Shown: positions 1-11,769, counted from the first letter of the stretch. The stretch is DNA of 34,357 nt from Flavobacteriales bacterium UBA6772 (GCA_905182215.1 CAJJAI010000055.1:1-34357), one strand, 5' to 3'. Program-made: numbers and translations. The notes: generated by a model not told the origin, from the sequence alone.

Positions 1-1431
<1,431 letters not shown>

Positions 1432-1572
1432 TTAAAAGTCAATTTTGACATCTAACAAATATAAACATTTAGCTCATTTATTAAGATTTGAAAGACTCTA
1501 AAAAGAATCTATTTTATTAACATTTTATAGAGTAATTAACATTTGATTTAGAGGTAATTATAAGCCATAAAA

Positions 1573-1595
1573 AAAGGCTCCAAAAAGGAGCCTTT
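1573..1595 (-). terminator. Intrinsic terminator of rplI
   Basis: AAAGGCTCC-AAAAA-GGAGCCTTT stem-loop with a T-run on the minus strand, just after the rplI stop. Confidence 0.85.
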
Positions 1596-1616
1596 ATATG
1601 AATATGTTGAGAATAA

Positions 1617-2066
1617 TTACTCAGCAATAACTTCAAATATTACATCAACAACTACTTGTCTGTGTAAACGTACTTGAGCAGTATATTTACCTAAAGCCTT
1701 TACAGACCCACCAATAATAGTAATGTATTTCTTTTCAATTGTTTGACCCGCTTTAGCAAAGTTTGCTGCTAAATCGATTGTAGTAATTGAACCGAATAAT
1801 TTATGTCCGCCTTCAGCAACTTTAGCCGATAACTTCACTTCAAGACCTTTAAGTGCCGTAGCGATCTTGTTAGCGTCATCAACAATTTTTTGCTCTTTAA
1901 AAGCTCTTTGTTTTAAGTTTTCAGCTAAAACTTTCTTTGCTGAAATAGTAGCCAAAATACCTAGGCCTTTAGGAATAAGGAAGTTTCTACCGTAACCGTT
2001 TTTCACAATTACAACATCGTCTTTAAAACCTAAGTTTGCTACCTCTTGAGATAAAATAATTTCCAT
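1617..2066 (-). CDS. rplI: 50S ribosomal protein L9
   Basis: MEIILSQEVANLGFKDDVVIVKNGYGRNFLIPKGLG, L9 signature; gene order rpsF-rpsR-rplI. Confidence 0.98.
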   Translation of the reverse strand: MEIILSQEVANLGFKDDVVIVKNGYGRNFLIPKGLGILATISAKKVLAENLKQRAFKEQKIVDDANKIATALKGLEVKLSAKVAEGGHKLFGSITTIDLAANFAKAGQTIEKKYITIIGGSVKALGKYTAQVRLHRQVVVDVIFEVIAE

Positions 2067-2078
2067 CGTTTCGGTATT

Positions 2079-2348
2079 TTACTTCATTAAATCTGTTACG
2101 TAAGGTAAAACAGCTACGTGACGTGCTCTTTTTACCGCTTGGGCTACTTTTCTTTGAAACTTCAAAGATGTTCCCGTAATACGACGAGGTAATATTTTAC
2201 CCTGTTCGTTTAAGAATTTCATTAAGAAATCGCCATCTTTATAATCGATGTACTGAATACCTAATTTCTTAAAACGACAATATTTCTTCTGCTTACCAGT
2301 ATCAATAGATAGTGGAGTAAGGAATCTAATTTCTGAATTACTAGCCAT
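2079..2348 (-). CDS. rpsR: 30S ribosomal protein S18
   Basis: KKYCRFKK...IDYKD...[40 protein letters not shown]. Confidence 0.98.
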   Translation of the reverse strand: MASNSEIRFLTPLSIDTGKQKKYCRFKKLGIQYIDYKDGDFLMKFLNEQGKILPRRITGTSLKFQRKVAQAVKRARHVAVLPYVTDLMK

Positions 2349-2698
2349 TACTTAGTCGCTTTAGATTTGTTTAACTTATCTCTTCTTTTAGCAGCATAAG
2401 CCATAGCATCTTTATCCAAGGCAACAGTTAAGAATCGCATAACACGCTCATCTCTCTTTAAGATAACCTCTAATGTAGAAGTTAAAGTTGCTTCTCCTTT
2501 GAATTCTACTAAAAAGTAAAATCCACTTTTCTTTTTTTGGATAGGGTAAGCTAGCTTTTTCAAGCCCCAGCTTTCCGACGCTACAATCTCAGCACCATTT
2601 GATGTCAAATGATCTGAAAATTTGCTTACTGCTTCCTTTGTCTGTTCATCAGACAAAACGGGATTCAAAATGAAAACAGTTTCGTAGTTTCTCAACAT
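2348..2698 (-). CDS. rpsF: 30S ribosomal protein S6
   Basis: [19 protein letters not shown]...[24 protein letters not shown]6 family; operon with S18/L9. Confidence 0.97.
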   Translation of the reverse strand: MLRNYETVFILNPVLSDEQTKEAVSKFSDHLTSNGAEIVASESWGLKKLAYPIQKKKSGFYFLVEFKGEATLTSTLEVILKRDERVMRFLTVALDKDAMAYAAKRRDKLNKSKATK

Positions 2699-2727
2699 TG
2701 TTATTAATTTAGTTTATTAATAGTCTG

Positions 2728-2735
2728 CAAAAGTA
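2728..2735 (-). promoter_or_regulatory. Bacteroidota-type -7 element upstream of rpsF
   Basis: Minus-strand TACTTTTG matches TAnnTTTG, about 30 nt upstream of the rpsF start. Confidence 0.55.
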
Positions 2736-2877
2736 AGTAATTTTTCTCAATAAGAAAAACGTTCTAAACAACAGTAATTACAAATTCTAATTTGACTTAA
2801 TACAAAGACAAATAGAGTGCTATCATAATTTAAAATGAACCTGAATTTTCAACATTAAACCTTTTAAGCGAAGTTTA

Positions 2878-3351
2878 CTACTCATGATGATAGGGCTCAT
2901 TTTTTTGGATTGTCATTGCTCGGTAGATTTGCTCCACCATAAACAAACGAATCATTTGATGAGAAAAAGTCATTTTGGATAAGGAGAGTTTTCCTTGTGC
3001 TTTTGCATACACAGAAGTATCAAATCCATAAGGACCACCCACTACAAAAACAAGTCTTTTAATTCCAGAATTCATCTGCTGCTGCAAGTGTTTTGAAAAA
3101 GCCAAGGAGGTAAATTCTTTTCCTTTATCGTCTAGTAAAACTAATTTGTCGCCAACTTTGAGTTTAGCTAAAATTAAATCTCCTTCTAGTTTTTTTTGCT
3201 GAGCCTCAGACAAGGATTTCCTGTTTTTAATATCGGGAATCTCCTCACAATCGAAGCCAATATAGTGCTTTAGCCGATTGCGGTACTTATCCATACCTTC
3301 CATCAAATATTTCTCATCGGTTTTACCGATAACTAAAAGTAAAATCTTCAT
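2878..3351 (-). CDS. rlmH: 23S rRNA (pseudouridine1915-N3)-methyltransferase RlmH
   Basis: MKILLLVIGKTDEKYLMEGMDKYRNRL...FVVGGPYGFD...LSLSKMTFSHQMIRLFMVEQIYRAMTI...PYHHE, the RlmH/SPOUT signature. Confidence 0.97.
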   Translation of the reverse strand: MKILLLVIGKTDEKYLMEGMDKYRNRLKHYIGFDCEEIPDIKNRKSLSEAQQKKLEGDLILAKLKVGDKLVLLDDKGKEFTSLAFSKHLQQQMNSGIKRLVFVVGGPYGFDTSVYAKAQGKLSLSKMTFSHQMIRLFMVEQIYRAMTIQKNEPYHHE

Positions 3352-3406
3352 CTAGACTCTTTAAAATTTACTTATTTTGCAGCTGCATACAAAGTAACAG
3401 AATCTT

Positions 3407-4252
3407 ATGATTACAAAAGAACAAGTACTCCCTTTTATACATTTAGCTTTTGCCGAAGATGTGCGTGATGGCGACCACAGCTCATTAGCTTGCATACCAC
3501 AAGAAAAAGTGGGCAGAGCGCATTTACTTGTTAAAGACCAAGGGATTATTGCTGGAATACAATTAGCAAAATGGATTTTTGACAGTATAGATCGAACTCT
3601 GAAAGTAAGTACGCTACTTAAAGATGGAGATACTGTAAAAAAAGGAGACATCGCTTTTATAGTAGAGGGATGTTCTGTTTCTATACTTACAGCAGAACGC
3701 TTAGTTTTAAATTGCATGCAACGAATGAGTGCAATTGCGACTAAAACAAAAGAATACGTAGCACTCGTAGAAGGAACAAATACTACTATTTTAGATACGC
3801 GTAAAACAACTCCAGGAATACGAATTTTAGAAAAATGGGCTGTTAGAATTGGTGGAGGCGCCAATCATAGATTTGGTTTATACGACATGATTATGCTTAA
3901 AGACAATCATCTCGATTATGCTGGAGGAATAACTCAAGCAATAGAAAAAACACTTAGCTACTTAAAAGAAAAAAACTTAAACCTAAAAATTGAGGTTGAA
4001 GCTAGAGATCTTGACGAGGTTAAAGAAATTATGAAAACGGGTGGAATACATCGTATTATGCTCGACAATTTCTCTCCTTCAGAAACAATCGTTGCTGTTC
4101 AGTTAATTAACAAAACGTACGAAACGGAATCTTCTGGTGGTATTACCGACCTAACAATACGTTCTTATGCAGACTGTGGTGTAGATTTCATCTCCGTAGG
4201 AGCACTTACGCATTCTGTATATAATATGGATTTGAGTTTAAAAGCTTTTTAG
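3407..4252 (+). CDS. nadC: Nicotinate-nucleotide diphosphorylase (carboxylating)
   Basis: AEDVRDGDHSSLACIP...LNCMQRMSAIATKT...TILDTRKTTPGIRILEKWAVRIGGGANHRFGLYDMIMLKDNH...IEVEARDLDE. Confidence 0.97.
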   Translation: MITKEQVLPFIHLAFAEDVRDGDHSSLACIPQEKVGRAHLLVKDQGIIAGIQLAKWIFDSIDRTLKVSTLLKDGDTVKKGDIAFIVEGCSVSILTAERLVLNCMQRMSAIATKTKEYVALVEGTNTTILDTRKTTPGIRILEKWAVRIGGGANHRFGLYDMIMLKDNHLDYAGGITQAIEKTLSYLKEKNLNLKIEVEARDLDEVKEIMKTGGIHRIMLDNFSPSETIVAVQLINKTYETESSGGITDLTIRSYADCGVDFISVGALTHSVYNMDLSLKAF

Positions 4253-4280
4253 TAAATTCACAGCATCTTAAAATTATAAT

Positions 4281-5171
4281 TTGAGTTTAAAAGGATACAC
4301 AAAAAAATTAATTATTCCCGGTTTTGAAGGCTTGAGTCTCTATGAGGTCTCTATGTTTTTTTACAAAGGATTGGTTGAAGGAGCACTTACTACAAGAGCC
4401 TCTTCCCTGGCATTTAATTTCTTTTTAGCTTTTTTCCCTTCTATTATTGTACTTTTTACGCTTATCCCTTTCGTACCCATAGAAGGATTTCAAGAGCAAT
4501 TATTTGTCTTAATCAGAGATATATTACCTCCATTAACCTTTGATGCTACAAAATCTATTTTAGACGATATCGTAAATAATGAACAAGGAGGCTTACTCTC
4601 GTTAACATTTGTACTCGCCTTATATTTCTCTACTAATGGAGTAAATGCCATGATTACAGGATTTAATGCTACCTATCATTTAAGCGACAAAAGAACCTGG
4701 TGGGAGCTAAGATTATTATCTTTTGCACTTACTTTAGTTTTGGCCATACTTTTGGTTTTAACCATCATCTTTCAATTATTCTCTCAAGGATTTATGAGTA
4801 ACCTTGTAAGCGAAGGGTATCTGCACCAATATTCTGTAGACATCATCTTGTATGCAAAATGGTTACTCTTGGTTTTTGTCCTATTTATAAGTTATAGCAT
4901 CTTATTTTATTACGGCCCAGCCGATAAAAAAGGATGGAAATTCTTGTCTGCAGGATCCATTATTACCACATTTTTAAGTGTAGTCTCGTCCTTGGGTTTT
5001 AGTTATTATGTGAACAATTTCGCACAATACAATCAATTATATGGGTCTATAGGTACGCTTTTAGTTATTTTACTTTGGATGTATTTTAACTCTATTATTC
5101 TACTACTAGGCTTCGAATTAAATGCAAGTATTGTGAGTGCAAAAGAGAAGCAGCAGAATAAGCTTGACTAA
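4281..5171 (+). CDS. YihY/virulence factor BrkB family membrane protein
   Basis: Multi-TM protein with ALTTRASSLAFNFFLAFFPSIIVLFTLIPFVP and LYGSIGTLLVILLWMYFNSIILLLGFELNA; TTG start. Confidence 0.9.
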   Translation: MSLKGYTKKLIIPGFEGLSLYEVSMFFYKGLVEGALTTRASSLAFNFFLAFFPSIIVLFTLIPFVPIEGFQEQLFVLIRDILPPLTFDATKSILDDIVNNEQGGLLSLTFVLALYFSTNGVNAMITGFNATYHLSDKRTWWELRLLSFALTLVLAILLVLTIIFQLFSQGFMSNLVSEGYLHQYSVDIILYAKWLLLVFVLFISYSILFYYGPADKKGWKFLSAGSIITTFLSVVSSLGFSYYVNNFAQYNQLYGSIGTLLVILLWMYFNSIILLLGFELNASIVSAKEKQQNKLD

Positions 5172-5217
5172 ATCATTTTATTACTTATCTTTTGAGTCCA
5201 AAAAAACTAGGACTCTA

Positions 5218-8200
5218 ATGAGAATTTTCTGTTGTTACCTATGGGTATTATTCATATCGATTAATACTCTTTCTGCGCAAAGCAAAGCACTAAAATACAA
5301 CCCAATAGCCAAACCGAATACTTTTCGAAACCTTGACAACCCCAACTATTGGAATAACAAGAAGCCTCACTCGGATTACTGGCAACAAGATGTTTACTAT
5401 AAAATAACAGCCAATATAGACGAGCAAAAAGACCAAATTCAAGGAACAGAATCGGTTACCTATTGGAATAATTCTCCTGAAGATTTAGACGTTGTTTATT
5501 TTCATTTGTATCAAAATGCATTTCAGCCCGAATCGCATCATGCAGATTTAAACGAGCAAAACAATAATAAGATAAAATACGGTCCTTACGAAGCGGATAA
5601 AAAAGGAACGGAAGTACATAAAATCACTTCTCAAGGAAGGCAAATTCTTTTAGAACAAGACAATACCATTTTAAAAGTACATCTAAGTAAATCCATTAAA
5701 TCGGGAGAGTCTATAGACTTTCACCTAGAGTTTACCACTTACTTCGGTGTTGGAGCTATGGGTAGAAGAATGAAGAAATTCAACTCGAATGGAAAGACTC
5801 ACTACGACGGTGTACACTGGTACCCTAGGATTTCGGTATATGACGCTAAATTTGGCTGGACAACAGACCAACACTTAGGTAAAGAGTTTTATGGTGATTT
5901 CGGTGCTTTTGATGTTGAGTTAACTTTTGCATCAAACTATATAGTAGATGCTACAGGGTTCTTATTAAACAGAGACGAATTACTTCCTGAAGACCTCAGA
6001 AGGAAATTAGATATTACTAATTTCAAAGACAAACCATGGAACGAAGGAGCTTCAGAAATAATAAAATACAATCCTGAAGAGCGAAAAACATGGAAATTTC
6101 ATGCAGAAAATGTACATGATTTTGCTTTTACCGCAGATCCTAGTTACAGAATTGGAGAAGCTAGCTGGAATGGTATTACTTGCTACGCTTTAGCACAAGA
6201 GCAACATGCTAGTAAATGGCAAAATGCGGCAGAATACGCTGCCAAAATAATTCAAGTATTTTCGGAAGACTTCGGTATGTACACCTACCACAAAATGATT
6301 GTTGCCGATGCACAAGATGGAATGGAATACCCAATGCTTACGCTAGACGGTGGCTCCGACCCAAGCTATAGAGGATTATTAGTACACGAAATTGGGCATA
6401 ATTGGTTTTATGGACAAGTGGGAAACAACGAAACTTATAGAGCAGCTTTAGATGAAGGATTCACTCAATTCCTTACTGCTTGGGGATTAGAGAAAATAGA
6501 TGGTCCTAAAATGGTTCAAAACATATCGACTAATAAATACATCGCCAATCACACCAAAGATTTACACCCAAGAGATCGTTCGGTGTACTACTCTTATATT
6601 AAAGATGCCACTATTAATAACACGCCACAACTCAACACCCACTCCGATGATTTTGGCTCGGCACTCGGCCATGGTGGTGGCTATAGACACGTATATTACA
6701 AAACGGCAGCCATGCTCTATAATTTACAATATGTATTGGGCGATGAATTATTTTTAGAAGCAATGCAAAACTATTTCCAAACTTGGAAAATAGCACACCC
6801 TTATTTTAACGATTTTAGAAAAACGGTAATTACGTTTACTAAAGTAGATCTTAACTGGTTTTTTGACCAATGGATGGAAACGACTAAAGACATAGACTAC
6901 GCAGTAAAATCTGCGAAAAAATTAAAAGGCTCAGACGAACTCTACGAGATAACTTTCGAACGTAAAGCAGAAATGCAAATGCCTATTGATTTCACCGTGA
7001 TTTCGAAAGATGGAAAACAGGAAAAATACCATATTCCAAACACTTGGTTTGTAAAGAAAACAGACGCTAGTGTATTAGATAAGTGGTATGGATTCGGTAA
7101 AATACACAAAGAACACAGTGTAATTATTAGATCTCCAAAAGGACTAAAAGACGTAGTTATAGACCCTACAAATAGATTGGCAGATGCCTATATGGTAGAC
7201 AACAGTCTGCATAAAAACATTTCTTTAGAAATGGAAGACTTCGTATGGTCTTATCCAGATTGGAAAAAATATGAACTTACACTACGACCTCAATTATGGT
7301 ATAATGGATACGATGGTATAAAAACGGGAATTCAATTTACTGGCGACTATATGAATATTCACCATAAGTTCGATGGTACATTTTGGGTAAACACAGGCTT
7401 TGCTCAGCTAAATGAATACCTACCAGAGGGTGTCGTAAATTATATAAATGCTGATGGATTTGAAGTTCTGGACACGATAAAATCGGCCAGCGATTACAAT
7501 CACTTTTCTTACGAAATAGATTACAGCACTCCTTTATTCAATATAAATAAAGGCTTAGAAATGAATTTACTTTCTAAAAAACTTGATGGATTAGACTTAC
7601 ACAAATTAAGGTTTGAGCAAGAATTAAAACAAAACAACAATATTTACATAGAACTAAAGGTGATGCAACGTCCTGAAGAAACTAGCAACACTTATTTACT
7701 CTTGAACGATGAGGAGTTTTGGTTGGCAAACAAATGGAACAACACACTTACGGTAGGGACAAATCATTATTACAACTACCACAGAGGAAATGGGGCGATT
7801 AACTTGGCACTAAAATCTAGTACACTGGGCAGCGATTACCAATACGCTCAAGTAAGTTTAGAAGTGCTAAATACTACTCAAATTCAAAAGCTCAAATTAA
7901 AAACCAGATTCTATGCGCTTCATACTTCAGGAACTAATATAGCACCCGAAAGTAAACTATTTACAGCTGGAGCTAATCCCGAAGAAATGATGGATAATAA
8001 ATACACGCGATCTACTGGTTTTATTAATAGAGATTGGGTAAGCTATAACTCAAGCTTGAATCACTTCCAAATTGGTGGTGGATTAAACCTTAGAGCTTAC
8101 GCAGGGTATTTAATGCCAGAAGGAGAATTAGAAAATCAAACGTTCAACTATTCCGGAACCTCTGGAACTTCATTCTCTACTGAATTAGAATTCTCTAACT

Positions 8201-8472
8201 ATTTACCTTTTGCTAAAAAGCTAAATATGACGAATTATATATTTGCCGATGCTGGGATTTTGAATTCAAATAAATTAGACGACAATCTAGCATTTGGGAA
8301 TTTCAGAACTGATGCTGGTTTGGGAACTACATTTACCCTATTTAAAAACATTGACAACATCAATCCTTTAACCCTGAGAGTAGACCTACCTTGGTTTATG
8401 AATAGACCTCCATTTGGAGAGAATTTCCTAGACTTTAACCGATTCGTTATTGGAATTAATAGAACCTTCTAA
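5218..8472 (+). CDS. M1 family metallopeptidase with C-terminal outer-membrane beta-barrel-like region
   Basis: Likely start is the internal ATG at 5218, giving a signal peptide (MRIFCCYLWVLFISINTLSAQ). Gluzincin motif HEIGHNWFYGQ...E at 6385. The C-terminal ~400 aa are rich in alternating aromatic strands, with GGGLNLRAYAGY and a terminal RFVIGINRTF. Confidence 0.9.
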   Translation: MRIFCCYLWVLFISINTLSAQSKALKYNPIAKPNTFRNLDNPNYWNNKKPHSDYWQQDVYYKITANIDEQKDQIQGTESVTYWNNSPEDLDVVYFHLYQNAFQPESHHADLNEQNNNKIKYGPYEADKKGTEVHKITSQGRQILLEQDNTILKVHLSKSIKSGESIDFHLEFTTYFGVGAMGRRMKKFNSNGKTHYDGVHWYPRISVYDAKFGWTTDQHLGKEFYGDFGAFDVELTFASNYIVDATGFLLNRDELLPEDLRRKLDITNFKDKPWNEGASEIIKYNPEERKTWKFHAENVHDFAFTADPSYRIGEASWNGITCYALAQEQHASKWQNAAEYAAKIIQVFSEDFGMYTYHKMIVADAQDGMEYPMLTLDGGSDPSYRGLLVHEIGHNWFYGQVGNNETYRAALDEGFTQFLTAWGLEKIDGPKMVQNISTNKYIANHTKDLHPRDRSVYYSYIKDATINNTPQLNTHSDDFGSALGHGGGYRHVYYKTAAMLYNLQYVLGDELFLEAMQNYFQTWKIAHPYFNDFRKTVITFTKVDLNWFFDQWMETTKDIDYAVKSAKKLKGSDELYEITFERKAEMQMPIDFTVISKDGKQEKYHIPNTWFVKKTDASVLDKWYGFGKIHKEHSVIIRSPKGLKDVVIDPTNRLADAYMVDNSLHKNISLEMEDFVWSYPDWKKYELTLRPQLWYNGYDGIKTGIQFTGDYMNIHHKFDGTFWVNTGFAQLNEYLPEGVVNYINADGFEVLDTIKSASDYNHFSYEIDYSTPLFNINKGLEMNLLSKKLDGLDLHKLRFEQELKQNNNIYIELKVMQRPEETSNTYLLLNDEEFWLANKWNNTLTVGTNHYYNYHRGNGAINLALKSSTLGSDYQYAQVSLEVLNTTQIQKLKLKTRFYALHTSGTNIAPESKLFTAGANPEEMMDNKYTRSTGFINRDWVSYNSSLNHFQIGGGLNLRAYAGYLMPEGELENQTFNYSGTSGTSFSTELEFSNYLPFAKKLNMTNYIFADAGILNSNKLDDNLAFGNFRTDAGLGTTFTLFKNIDNINPLTLRVDLPWFMNRPPFGENFLDFNRFVIGINRTF

Positions 8473-8488
8473 AAAACAAACCCCTACT

Positions 8489-8932
8489 ATGAAAAAATCA
8501 ATTTTACTATCGCTACTCATTACAGCTTCAAGTACTCTTTTCGCTCAAAACGCTCAAGATATTTTAGGCATATGGCTAAATGAAGAAAGAGATGCTCAAA
8601 TAGAAGTCTTTAAAGAGAAAGATCACTATTTCGGGAAAATTGTATGGCTCGAAAAAGCAAAAGATGAAAATGGCGAATGGATGCTAGATGTAAAAAATCC
8701 AGACGAGAAACTTAAGTCAAGAAAAAAATTGGGAATGACCGTAATGCAAAACCTAGTTTGGGATGTTAAAGAGAAGGAATGGAACGACGGTAAAATATAC
8801 GATGCTCGTGAGGGTGACACCTATTCTTTATATGCAAAGACCGATGGAAAGGACACATTAAACCTTAGAGGGTACATTGGTTTCGCTCTATTCGGTAAAA
8901 CAACCTCATGGACAAGGTCTATACGTAAATAG
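8489..8932 (+). CDS. DUF2147 domain-containing secreted protein
   Basis: Start ATG 8489, signal peptide MKKSILLSLLITASSTLFAQ; DILGIWLNEERDAQIEVFKEKDHYFGKIVWL...GLTVMQNL-type DUF2147 pattern. Confidence 0.88.
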   Translation: MKKSILLSLLITASSTLFAQNAQDILGIWLNEERDAQIEVFKEKDHYFGKIVWLEKAKDENGEWMLDVKNPDEKLKSRKKLGMTVMQNLVWDVKEKEWNDGKIYDAREGDTYSLYAKTDGKDTLNLRGYIGFALFGKTTSWTRSIRK

Positions 8933-8977
8933 ATAATACTCTTCCATAAAGTACTCAAGTACTTATTTATTACAAAA

Positions 8978-9004
8978 AAGGACTCTAATTAGAGTCCTTT
9001 TTTT
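8978..9004 (+). terminator. Intrinsic terminator after the DUF2147 gene
   Basis: AAAGGACTCT-AATT-AGAGTCCTTT followed by TTTT. Confidence 0.9.
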
Positions 9005-9090
9005 CATTCCGATCAAACCGAAACATAACCTAACCAACTAAAATCAAATAAATAAACTACTAATTGCTAAATAAACCTATTACATACGAA

Positions 9091-9116
9091 AAGAGGCTCG
9101 CAATTGCGAGCCTCTT
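9091..9116 (-). terminator. Perfect 26-nt palindrome, probable terminator of the minus-strand dehydrogenase gene
   Basis: AAGAGGCTCGCAATTGCGAGCCTCTT is a perfect palindrome; the minus strand continues into TTCG. Confidence 0.65.
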
Positions 9117-9214
9117 AAACTATGATTCTAAATCCCCCCCAGGATTTTAATCTGTTGCAAATATACAACAAACTATATATAACAACAACTATGCCAAAGT
9201 AAATATTTTAATAA

Positions 9215-10417
9215 TTATTTACCTAGCACATAATTCGAGAGGTATTCGTAGTGTTTTGTGAGTTTCCCATTCTCACAAATAGTAGCTCTTTCTATAATTT
9301 TAGTTGGATCTTCAGACAACAAACAAGGTAAAATATGCTTTATCATTTCTGCGCCAAAATCCTCAGAAGCATCTTTAGGCAACTCACAGGGTAAATTATC
9401 AACAGCCATAACAGTAATTACATTGGGCTTAGTAAAGTCATCTACCAATTCTGTTAAAGGATTGTAACCATAAATAGGATCAGCAATGGTAGAAGGCTCA
9501 ATAGTACTTGCTACAGGACCATCAATATCGCAAGAAACATCGGCAACAGTTCTAATTTTAAAGTCAGCTAATTTCGCATCCTCACGAGTAAACAAATAAG
9601 GGGAGTCTGCAGCATAATAATGACCAGCAATAAACATTTCTGAAACTTTAGCGTATTTTAAGAAGTCAGATTTATACAATTTTGGATTTGCATAGAAATC
9701 ACTTTTAGACGATGTAGATCCATCAATACGAACATTGTAATCAAGTGTATTTAAATGAACAAAAACAGGTTCAGCAAAAGACTCATTTAAGAAAGCTTCT
9801 TTACTTATTTCCTTAATTCCAATTAAGTTAATGATTTCCAAAATCCCATTACCAACTCTTCCAGAACCTGTAAGTACTATTTTAATTGGCTTTAATTTTA
9901 TTTTACTGAGCTCCGACTCCATTTCCACACGGTCTTCGCAAAGGTTAGCTGCTTTTAAATCGTACGAACCAGTACTTTTTCCATGCGCTAAAAAACCATT
10001 ATAACAACCTACAATTCCAGCATACCTTCCAAAACCAATCAATCGTTTACCCGATGCATTGGTCAGTGTTTCGTAATCGATCATACGAATATTTAAAGAC
10101 ATCATCTTTAAGAGCAAATCTCTATTATAAGGCTGTTCTTTAATAGTATGAGAAAAATAAAAATAGGTTTTATTGGCAATTAAATTCTCTTTAGGAACTT
10201 CCTTAACTCCAATAATAACATCACAATCAGATAAATCTTCTTGCATAACAACACCCAAATCAGCGTAATCATTGTCCACAAATCGTCTTATAGGACTTGG
10301 TTGTACTACTAATTCTAAATCTGTATATTGTTTTTGTACTTGAACACATTGCTCAGGACTTAAAGCAACGCGTTTATCTGGAGGAGTTTTACCTTCTCTA
10401 AGGATACCTATTTTCAT
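9215..10417 (-). CDS. NAD(P)-dependent dehydrogenase, alanine dehydrogenase/PNT N-terminal family (saccharopine dehydrogenase LYS1-like)
   Basis: MKIGILREGKTPPDKRVALSPEQC; YFYFSHTIKEQPYN; RLIGFGRYAGIVGCYNGF; VLTGSGRVGNGILE. Confidence 0.85.
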   Translation of the reverse strand: MKIGILREGKTPPDKRVALSPEQCVQVQKQYTDLELVVQPSPIRRFVDNDYADLGVVMQEDLSDCDVIIGVKEVPKENLIANKTYFYFSHTIKEQPYNRDLLLKMMSLNIRMIDYETLTNASGKRLIGFGRYAGIVGCYNGFLAHGKSTGSYDLKAANLCEDRVEMESELSKIKLKPIKIVLTGSGRVGNGILEIINLIGIKEISKEAFLNESFAEPVFVHLNTLDYNVRIDGSTSSKSDFYANPKLYKSDFLKYAKVSEMFIAGHYYAADSPYLFTREDAKLADFKIRTVADVSCDIDGPVASTIEPSTIADPIYGYNPLTELVDDFTKPNVITVMAVDNLPCELPKDASEDFGAEMIKHILPCLLSEDPTKIIERATICENGKLTKHYEYLSNYVLGK

Positions 10418-10485
10418 GAAGAAATTTTTGGGGATTCAAAAAACACAATCTTACAGTCTATAGACTACAAAAGGAATAATCAGTA

Positions 10486-10674
10486 TTACTCAGCTTTACA
10501 CTTCTCTTCGGACTCTGCACCACAAAAACCACAAGCCTCACCCTCTGGAGTAACTAAAGGATTGTTACTGGCACAAGTACCTTCAAACTCACCGTCTTTC
10601 TTTGCCCAAATCTTAATGGCAATTCCAGCTATTCCTAAACCCAATAAACCTATGGTTAATAATACTGTTTTCAT
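10486..10674 (-). CDS. Small membrane or secreted protein
   Basis: MKTVLLTIGLLGLGIAGIAIKIWAKKDGEFEGTCASNNPLV...CGFCG: one N-terminal TM plus a Cys-containing tail. The internal Met is a more plausible start than 10692. Confidence 0.7.
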   Translation of the reverse strand: MKTVLLTIGLLGLGIAGIAIKIWAKKDGEFEGTCASNNPLVTPEGEACGFCGAESEEKCKAE

Positions 10675-10739
10675 CTGTAGTAATTTTTGCAAATTTAAAC
10701 CAAAGAATTTAAACTACGAATTTAAAAAGCCAAATAGAC

Positions 10740-11747
10740 TTATTTAATAATATTCACCTCCATATGCAAATGAATATCAAAGCTACTTTTCACAGACTCT
10801 TGAATCTTCTTCGCTAATTGATAAATATCGTTTCCATTAGCTCCACCATAGTTTACGAGTACTAAAGCTTGATTTTTATGTACACCGTAATTATCTATTA
10901 CTTTTCCTTTCCAACCTGATTTTTCAATCAACCAGCCAGCAGGAACTTTCACCTCTACATCGTTAATAGGGTAAGAAGGGATATCTTTATACTGCTCTTG
11001 TAATTTTATAAAATCAGATTTTAAAATCACTGGGTTTTTAAAAAAAGACCCTGCGTTTCCTATCTTTTTGGGGTCTGGAAGTTTTGATTCTCGAATAGAA
11101 ATCACAGCATCACTAACCTGTTTAGGTGTAGGGTTTACAATACTTTTACTTTCTAATACGGCAGTAATAGCACCATATCGAACATCAACGTTACCCGTAT
11201 TAGCCAAGTTAAAACGTACGGAGAGGATTATATACTCCCCTCTTCGGCTATGCTTAAAAATAGACTCTCTATAACCAAACTCACATTGAGAATTAGAAAA
11301 GACATGTACTTCCTCAGATTCAATATGAAAAGCTTCAAGATCCAGAAACACATCTTTTAACTCTACTCCATAAGCCCCAATATTTTGCATGGGTGCTGTT
11401 CCTACATTTCCAGGGATTAGAGACAAATTCTCAATTCCATTATACCCATTCTTTAAAGACCATAAAACGAAATCATGCCAATTTTCTCCTGCTTGAACTT
11501 TCACAGAACCATCTGTTAATCCTTCAATCCCTTTAAGATCAATTTTAATAACCAATCCTTCAAAATCTGAACACAACAGAATATTACTCCCCCCACCTAA
11601 AATTAATTTGGGGAGTTTTAAGAATTCTGGTTCTGCATATATTTTCCTTAAATCTGATCTAGATTCAATAATCGCAAAATAGCGTGCAGTACAATCTATT
11701 CCAAAAGTATTATAAGGCTTAAGCGAAACATTTTCTAAAACTTTCAT
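10740..11747 (-). CDS. murB: UDP-N-acetylmuramate dehydrogenase
   Basis: NVSLKPYNTFGIDCTARYFA; LGGGSNILL; IPGNVGTAPMQNIGAYGVELKDVF; IRESKLPDPKKIGNAGSFFKNPV; PAGWLIEKSGWKGK. Confidence 0.97.
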   Translation of the reverse strand: MKVLENVSLKPYNTFGIDCTARYFAIIESRSDLRKIYAEPEFLKLPKLILGGGSNILLCSDFEGLVIKIDLKGIEGLTDGSVKVQAGENWHDFVLWSLKNGYNGIENLSLIPGNVGTAPMQNIGAYGVELKDVFLDLEAFHIESEEVHVFSNSQCEFGYRESIFKHSRRGEYIILSVRFNLANTGNVDVRYGAITAVLESKSIVNPTPKQVSDAVISIRESKLPDPKKIGNAGSFFKNPVILKSDFIKLQEQYKDIPSYPINDVEVKVPAGWLIEKSGWKGKVIDNYGVHKNQALVLVNYGGANGNDIYQLAKKIQESVKSSFDIHLHMEVNIIK

Positions 11748-11769
11748 ATAAATACAATCAAATAAAAAT

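Noticed and set aside
3361-3864. 167-aa minus-strand ORF opposite nadC
   Set aside because: Lies antisense to a clear nadC; low-complexity Ser-rich translation without family features.
6500-6757. 85-aa ORF inside the M1 peptidase gene
   Set aside because: Out-of-frame overlap within a conserved coding sequence.
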